A stretch of 64,000 nucleotides of DNA from Agelas oroides (lineage: Eukaryota; Porifera; Demospongiae; Agelasida; Agelasidae): contig OX422183.1 of NCBI GenBank assembly GCA_949130485.1, positions 18,321,934-18,385,933 on the forward strand. Direction: 5' to 3'. Shown one piece after another: positions 57,313 to 64,000 of the stretch (position 1 is its first letter; every line of letters starts with the position of its first letter). The translations under genes were made by a program, and so were the position numbers. Under the pieces are notes generated by a model that saw nothing but the letters and a program-made list of their open reading frames with translations, ran no database searches and was not told the DNA's origin.

Positions 57313-58157
57313 GTAAGGTGTGTCCCAATACTGCAAGGAGCTCTGCTCTCCTTAAAAACATCTACTTAGTATGTTATTGTACTCCCACACACTTGCTGTT
57401 GCTGAACTCCACAAGTGGTGAGTGTGACTAAGGCCATACCAATTTGATCTTTTGATTTACGAGTACCGCGACTCTATTTTTTATAAACATGATGACATCA
57501 CCAATTAATCACGTGAGATGCTAGGCACTGTATACAACACGTCTGACGCGTGTATCCCTTCAGAGTTGTGGGTTGTTGGGGAAGTTAAACGAGGGCAAAC
57601 AACTCTGGTTCCTTCTACGGTAGTTTCTGCGAAGGCTACGGACACTTTGGGGTCTGACACTCCTGGGAAAGATCTCAGAAGAGCTCTGTGGTGAGACTGT
57701 GGAGGAAGTGACCATATCGAGCTCAAGCAATAATGAGATTCATAGTTTACATTTATGAATATAATTCGACCTACCTACCCACTTTTTCTATGAACCCTAC
57801 TCATGAATCAAAAGATCAAATTGTATGGCCTAAAATTATACTTGCACTGGCTACACGGGAGTATGTAGGGTTTGTGTATAACAAACTTAGTTTTTTGTGC
57901 AATGCTGGTTGGTCCACCATGTTTAAATTCATCTCAACCATTAATTACTTATCTGTGAATCTAGGAATGTGTCTTGTTGTATAGGGCGAGTTAACATCAT
58001 CTGAGAGTGTCTTGCATGCATTTTTGTGTCTTAACTGGTTCATTTGGAGACTTTCTGTTCCACCCTCGTCATCTGGGCAGCCTAGTCTCTAGCTGGTGAC
58101 AGTGAGACTATGTCTTTCAGTTAAAGTAAACCTTTGATAACACTATCATAAAGTTTG

Positions 58158-58207
<50 letters not shown>

Positions 58208-58709
58208 AGAGTCTTCCTGTTAAGGAGATTGGCAGGGAACGTGTCCATTGCACCATGAGTCAGTGAAAATGAGATAGTTGATTTTATTTCCTTGTGTGTC
58301 ATATAGCATACTGAATCATCACAGTCATAACTACATATTTGACTGTTTTGCTGTTTACAGTTCACAGTTTTCTTTTTGCTGGTCATCAGGGGTTCCCAGT
58401 CTGATCTTTGCACAAACACAGGTTTCGCCTCCTTTAAACTCCCAACCTGTGATTGGCTACAGAAAGGGCGGAGCCACTCCCATACAGAGTCCAGCCTGGT
58501 CTTCTGGTTGAGATGCGTTGCACGTGGGTTATGTATGCTTTTTAATAACTAGTGTTTTTTCAGGCCTGTTTAATTATGAGTCTGGCTAGCATTGCAGCAG
58601 AAGCATGGGTTCTTACTCGTCTGAGTCCCCCATGTCCCACTGCAGGTTGCATGGTTTTATCTACCTACCGTTTTGATTTTACTATTGATTATCACCAGTG
58701 AGCTGACAG
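57313..58709. other. Downstream flank, microsatellite
   Basis: No further exon was identified. A GT dinucleotide run of about 22 units lies at 58160-58204. The frames around it are products of the repeat. Confidence 0.45.
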
Positions 58710-59175
58710 TAGCCTCGTCCCCAGGCCCCACCCAAAAATCGGGAAAGGGGCCTGGTGTCACTTGCAAAAATTCCCGTATGTGCTGTGTCAGCAGTTTTCG
58801 CTTGAAGTAGAGGAATCACATTCATCCATTACCAATTACTAAATTCTTGACACGTGAAGTAGTAGACTCATTCCAAGACCGTTTGAAAATGGGAATGAGG
58901 CAAGCAGACTTTTCATAAACCTCGGATTTCAGAAACTTCGAGCGTAGTTACGATTGCTAGGCTACTACTCTTGCCTCACAAGATTTGTCTGTAGTCGCTC
59001 CATAGCAAGATCTGTTCATCTACTCTGTAATGCCATCGTCAACAGTAGCTGGCTACCACGTGATCACGTAAGGCACATAATTGTTACATAATATGCTCAC
59101 TAAACACATATGAGAAAATTTGCAAGTGACACCAGGCCCCTCTGATTTTTTGGGTGGGGCCTGGGTACGAGGCTA
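58710..59175. mobile_element. Mutator-type MITE, 466 bp
   Basis: Long inverted ends start TAGCCTCGTCCCCAGGCCCC and close GGGGCCTGGGTACGAGGCTA, similar over about 60 bp (both include GGGGCCTGGTGTCACTTGCA or its complement). The 9-bp duplication AGCTGACAG lies at 58701-58709 and 59176-59184. Long TIRs plus 9-bp duplications are the Mutator/MULE signature. No transposase is present. Transposases of MULE type occur elsewhere in the window, but a specific pairing is not shown. Confidence 0.9.
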
Positions 59176-59184
59176 AGCTGACAG

Positions 59185-61117
59185 TACTACAGTAGCTAAT
59201 GATAGAAGTGTACTTATGTACCTTGCCTCTTGGAAGAGTGGTCCCCGCTGCTGGGTTCTGACTTGGCTTTCTTTTTTCTTATTGGTATTATGACTGATCT
59301 TTTTTGTGTATAGCTGATAGGACAACCTTGAATAGCGAATCGGGCCGATTCTACTCATGAATAATTAATGATCGGGTGACCATAATGGCACGATTGAAAT
59401 TCATTGGCTTGTTTACACTTTCCCATGGCGGCAACCAGAATCAACAAGGGGGCGTTTCCCTTTGATGTGGCCTGCGGCCCTTTGTAGTGGTCTGGTGGCA
59501 CTTTCATGTGGCTGGGCGGAATTTTGAAGAAATCCTCCAACACTTATTACACCCCAAGTGGAAAGAAAAACAAAAATATATAGTAATGAATGAAAAGCCA
59601 CCAAAGTGCACGTGCATGCCCAAAGTTTTAGTGTTTCTTTCCCAGCCTGAGAGGACTTACTGAAGTTTGACACCTTGAAACAGTTATCATTGAAGTATCT
59701 GCTGCCAACTACAAATACCGTACTAGACTTCATCAGCGAGCGCTCCAACGATAGCCCGGACCCCAGACGTCCACGAGATCGTCAATACTTGACTTCACCG
59801 GTAAGAAATTCGCTCTATGGTTTATTGCACACGAATTTGTAGTTGGGCACCGCCCCCCCTACGTCCACCTCGCGTCCACCAGACGTCATTCACATGACAA
59901 GTGTTCCCAGTCTTTCCCCGTTCTTCGCCGCTCTTCCACCTCCGTGTATTATACTGAACGCAAACCGAAGAACAAAAAACAGGGTAGGCCTGGGAACGAG
60001 GCTACTCCATACCTATGACTTTACAAGCTGGATTGTGCACCTAACTCCAATCCCCTGTTCCCTGTTCCACTTTTGCCCTAATCTAGCCAGGCTTCCACAC
60101 TATGTGTAGTTGGTGGGTTTCTCTTAGTCAAAGTTTGCGCCCTTGCTGCTTGCTCACCATGCACCTGGATGTGTGTGCCTCTAGTGGCCATGGATCTGCT
60201 CAATGGTCCATTATGGGTAGGACGAAACGGCCTACCACCTACACCCGATACTTTGCACTTCGGATGCAGTTACCGCCTGCACCCCAGTCACCATTTTCTT
60301 TCCACTTGGGGTGTGGTTATGCTCGGAAAAAATAAATAAATTAATAAAACAGATTTGCTAGCTCGTTCAATGTGATGGTTGGCTATTTGTGTGTGCAAAG
60401 CTTGCCTGAGTGGGCTTGAATGTTTGTGAGTGTGGTGGAAAGGCAGAGAGCCATCCTGGAAGATGGATATCATCACACAGTTGTCTGGCAAAGGTACTGT
60501 AGAAAGCTGACTTTTCAGGCTTGTAGGCCCCGCCTGATTTTATTATAGTGGGAATGTGTGTAACTTGGCTCCATTCTAGGGGCAATGACAGGGAGTAGGT
60601 TTGTGGGCATAACTCCCTGGCCTGGAGGTAAGTGGGAAAAAGCATACGTAGTTTTGTAGGGGGTGAGTTGAGCTTTCTGAAACTGGGCTCAGTTTTGGCT
60701 GCTTTGAGTGGAGGTGTGTCAAATTTTTCTTGAAAGTCAGCATAGCCAAAATTACTGTTTTTGAGGTCAAATGTGTGTTTTGGCCTGTAGACTGGAATTG
60801 AAGTGGTCCCAGGACAAATCCATACGTAAGGTCACATGGATTATTCACCAAACACAATTAAAACCATCACAACTTGTGCCTATCACTTAATTAATTGTGT
60901 TTGGTGGCATGTGCAAGAGGTGGACTATTTTATGGGTCAAATCTAATTATGGGGGTTGGCATACAGACAGTATGTGTGCATGCTGCATGTGAGTGTGTGT
61001 GTATCTGGTATGTGCCTATGTATGTGTGTATGTATGTGCTTGCATATGTTGATGCATGTGCTTGCATGTGTGTGGTGTGTGTGTGTGTGTGTGTGTGTTT
61101 GTGTGTGTGTGTTTGTT
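59185..61117. other. Repeat-bearing interval without a gene
   Basis: ACACCCCAAGTGGAAAGAAA at 59552 has an inverted partner at about 60296-60317, and a direct relative at 24961. These may be ends of one element of about 0.77 kb. A lone Mutator-type terminus (GGCCTGGGAACGAGGCTA) lies at 59987-60004. GT-rich DNA lies at 60990-61110. Confidence 0.45.
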
Positions 61118-61222
61118 AGATGTTGCTTAGCGACCAAAACTTTGTACTTGAATAACACGAAGTAGAATGGGTGGAGGTGATTATGGGTGTGGCAGTGGGT
61201 TGCTAGGGGTAACATCTAACAA
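61118..61222. mobile_element. Small MITE, 105 bp
   Basis: The ends GTTAGATGTTGCTTAGCGAC and GTTGCTAGGGGTAACATCTA with a closing AC are imperfect inverted repeats. TTGCTAAGTAACATCC near 48785 may be a related end. Confidence 0.5.
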
Positions 61223-61226
61223 ATAA

Positions 61227-61293
61227 GTTACATTCCCCAGACAGAACAACATTCGCCTTTCGGGCTCATGTTGCTCTGTCTGGGGAATGTAAC
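61227..61293. repeat. Hairpin with 26-bp arms between GT runs
   Basis: GTTACATTCCCCAGACAGAA (start of the left arm) pairs with the right arm ending CTGTCTGGGGAATGTAAC at 25 of 26 positions around a 15-nt loop. GT microsatellites lie before (about 61078-61114) and after (about 61300-61330). Confidence 0.8.
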
Positions 61294-61298
61294 TATTA

Positions 61299-61333
<35 letters not shown>

Positions 61334-62030
61334 ATGTGCATGTGTGTGCGTTCATGTATGTGCACATTTAGGCAAGTATGCCTGCACATGCAAAGTGTTG
61401 TTTAACTTGTTTTACAACTTCACTGGACTAAGCTATGCCTAGCTATGCCTAGCTATTGCCTGAGTGTCAGACAAGTGTAAGATTACACAATCAAGCTCCA
61501 GACTCAGTGGCAACCCTGCTGCTGTTGCTGATCCATCTATTGTGTTCATCTGCTTCATTAGGCACGTAAATAGCAACAGTCAGTGTGTCCACTCCATCAC
61601 TTCGAAGCTAGGACAACCACACCTGTCTGAACATAACCCACCGTGATTTGTTGTGAACATGTTATTTAGATTCAAATTGAAAGTGGTGTCATTGCTTGAA
61701 TCCATGTAAATATTGACCCAGTGTCTCTGTTCAGATACAAGCACTAACTAGTCATGTCTTGCCGAACACTAATACTTGCAAACACTGCAATCTGGCATTG
61801 CAATAAATTGACAAATCTTCGCTCAAAAGTAACTGAGTGTTGTTGGTCTAAAATACATGTGAGCAGGGTTCTCGCTAGGCCATTAGCGGATGGTTTTGCA
61901 CTATTTGGTTAATTGCAGCACAGTGCATTTGGTAAGAGCACCATTTCCTAAACCCTGCCCATAGCAGTTGCTATTCTGGCTTCCCACTTAACATTTCAAT
62001 AGCGGTGTGCAGAGAGGGTGTTTCATATGG

Positions 62031-62840
62031 ACATATGGAAAAGCAGGAAATGGAAATGAAACGGAAACTGGAAACGGAAACCGGAAACTGAAAACGGAAA
62101 TGGAAACGATTGGTTGCTTTGCTAGCCTAGCTAGCCTAGCCTCGTTCCCAGGCCTTCGCCACCCCCAGTTCTCACTTGGGTTGTGCAAGTCATTGTTTAT
62201 GTTCTCAGCAGTATTCTATCTTTGGTGTTCCATGCTTAGTAACTAGCTGATTCTGTATAAATATGCCCTGTACATGTCCTGAGATTAATGTTTGAATCAG
62301 AACACTACACCAGTATTTCTGCATTGGCAAGTATTGGGGGGAGGGGGGGGGTGGGGGGTTTGGGAATGGGACTATTGTACCCAGGGCCTGGGTATGAAGT
62401 CATCATTTGTTTCACACACTGCAAGCAATCAAAACTGGAAGTGGGTCTAGGAACGAGGCTGCAAGAGTAGGAATGCTGGCCTTGTTCCAAAATGAAGTAA
62501 GTTACTCTCATGGTCAGATTGCAACTAGTATAGTCTCGTGCCCACACCATCTCACACATGAACCAGACTAGATTGCAACATTGCTTGCCTCATGAGCGCT
62601 ACTCAATCACACTAAAAGCAGTAATCACAAAGCACAGTACAGGAGTAAAGGCAAAGCACGACTCATAAAGCCAGTCATATAACCATTGCTAAGTACAATA
62701 CATGAGTAATGACTAAGCACACTATGAAGAAAACATTGCACCATTGATAGGTGCGTTTTTTTTTGTTTCCAGTTTCCATTTCCAGTTTCCATTTCCAGTT
62801 TCCATTTCCAGTTTCCGTTTCATTTCCTGCTTTTCCATAT
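62031..62840. mobile_element. Inverted-repeat element with GGAAA-type terminal arrays
   Basis: CATATGGAAAAGCAGGAAAT at the left (62033) is inverted at the right (ATTTCCTGCTTTTCCATATG, ending at 62841). Inside each end lie tandem GGAAAC/GGAAAT hexamer-like repeats on opposite strands. The interior contains a second pair of ends of Mutator type (TAGCCTCGTTCCCAGGCC at about 62137 and TAGGAACGAGGCT at about 62448), so one element may be nested in another. No target duplication was identified. Confidence 0.65.
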
Positions 62841-63433
62841 GCCCGTTTCATACCTGCCTGTTGTACTATGCACCATTTGGAAATATATTTCTATAAGAAC
62901 CTTGCATGTGAGCAGTTCATTGTATGGTGATTTTAGCAGAGAGCATTGAGGGAATGATTTTAATGATACAATAATTGTAACAGAAATTCCAGGAGCTCAA
63001 CGTCTGCTGGTGCAATTAAGCAATGCAAATATTTGTAACGAAGCCAATGAATTTTTTGGTGTACTTTCTGGACGTTGTGGACAACATCTCTAATGCTGTG
63101 GTGTACAGAATAATATGACTACCTTGTGTAAGATTCAACAAATTGACTGTACAATGTATTTGATACACGACCGTGTAAAACTCTTCATGAATACATACAG
63201 TAGTGTGTTCAAATACAAATCAAGATTCATGTAAGACAAGTGTCTCAGCTAGTGCTTGTCTTCCTAAGTGCTATGCCTAAGTGTGAGTTTTCTAACTCAG
63301 TGCTCATAAGTTTATTTTTCTTGCAGACATATAGACACCGAGAAACCACCAAAACAATTTTCAAGGTATGCTCTAAGCTTAACAAGATTGAGTGAATCTT
63401 TCCACTAATGAGATCACAATAACTGGAGGTTAA

Positions 63434-63928
63434 CCCTTTAACAACCGATGACGCCTTTTGGTGTCGTCAGTTTTTGGCCGCATGTTATCAGTTGGCGCAA
63501 TCCGTTTTGAAGATAGGTTCTGCGCTAGCAGAAAGGGTGGGACAAGGGGAGGTGGGTGGGTGCACCACTCTGGCTGACAGTGCATGGTGGCCGTTGCAGC
63601 TGCCTGTAGAAAATCCCTGGTCAATGCCGGGTGGGCCATTTGTCTGCCTTCTCCACAAACGGGCGTAGAAAATGCTCCTTTCACCTTGTACGGACTCCAT
63701 TTCTGGCATTTTAGGCAGCTTTTAGTCCGGAGGAGCGTTCTCTGGTCGGAGGGCCCTGACTATTGGACGCTCGCTAATGAGTGGGTGTGGCCATGGTCAT
63801 GAACCCACAGAGAATGTGTCAATAAAGCTTTGAGTCAAGTTTCCAGTGCTAGCTCCAAGCAGAAGTGGAAATACGGACCAAGGAAGGCATCCATAGCCTA
63901 ATAAAGACTTCCTACGGTTGTTAAAGAG
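63434..63928. mobile_element. piggyBac-type MITE, 495 bp
   Basis: CCCTTTAACAACCG at the left and CGGTTGTTAAAGAG at the right are inverted (one mismatch). Both are directly bounded by TTAA (63430-63433 and 63929-63932). A TTAA target and CCCTTT ends are diagnostic of piggyBac. A subterminal palindrome GACGCCTTTTGGTGTCGTC follows the left end. It carries no transposase. Confidence 0.88.
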
Positions 63929-64000
63929 TTAACTTGATGTGGTGATAATAAGCATGCCTAATTGGAGATGGTGTGGGAATGAGGCTAGGACAGTAGCAGG

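Noticed and set aside
60895-61215. Cys/Val- and Thr/His-rich ORFs on both strands
   Set aside because: They are translations of a GT/CA microsatellite.

Overview
The window is eukaryotic and most likely from a sponge (Demospongiae). Genes are split by short GT-AG introns (about 70-220 bp in the models below). The domain combinations (vWA plus a PPC-like domain; Ig-FN3-four CCP-TM; NACHT-LRR; a DEG/ENaC channel; a goose/SLT-type lysozyme-like protein) are those of an early-branching metazoan. Most of the remaining DNA is transposon-derived. The species assignment is inference from protein style and was not tested by a search.

Layout. 1-3270: dispersed repeats and no secure gene. 3276-11293: a candidate multi-exon transcription unit. 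It begins with unrecognised exons, continues through a Ser/Pro-rich segment with a coding 60-bp minisatellite, passes two oppositely oriented CCCGGGAT-rich arrays, and ends in a MULE-type transposase-like region with a SWIM zinc finger. 11.3-15.3 kb: a cluster of one compound repeat family with interstitial telomere-like DNA. 15903-16511: a secreted lysozyme-like protein. 19909-21293: a vWA/PPC-like protein with a probable GPI-anchor tail. 22981-24816: a broken NLR gene with a small internal inversion. 25268-25826: a decayed MULE transposase. 27712-31158: a type I receptor with a two-tyrosine cytoplasmic tail. 34878-36266 (minus): an intronless DEG/ENaC channel with its own TATA box. 36.5-48 kb: gene-poor DNA with duplicated segments and LINE/MULE remnants. 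48635-49711 (minus): a three-exon small membrane protein, found by splice reconstruction. 51-55.7 kb: a CA-rich satellite field with a LINE inserted in it. 56999-57312: a putative first exon next to a Harbinger-type MITE. 58.7-63.9 kb: further MITEs.

Five non-autonomous DNA transposons could be delimited with both terminal inverted repeats and target-site duplications: two hAT-like (8-bp TSD), one PIF/Harbinger-like (TTA), one Mutator-like (9-bp TSD) and one piggyBac-like (TTAA).

There is no operon logic here. The functional theme is surface and innate recognition (receptor, vWA protein, NLR remnant, lysozyme) together with an ion channel, in a transposon-rich region. Gene starts of the vWA gene and of the receptor lie upstream of the exons I could place and were not found.
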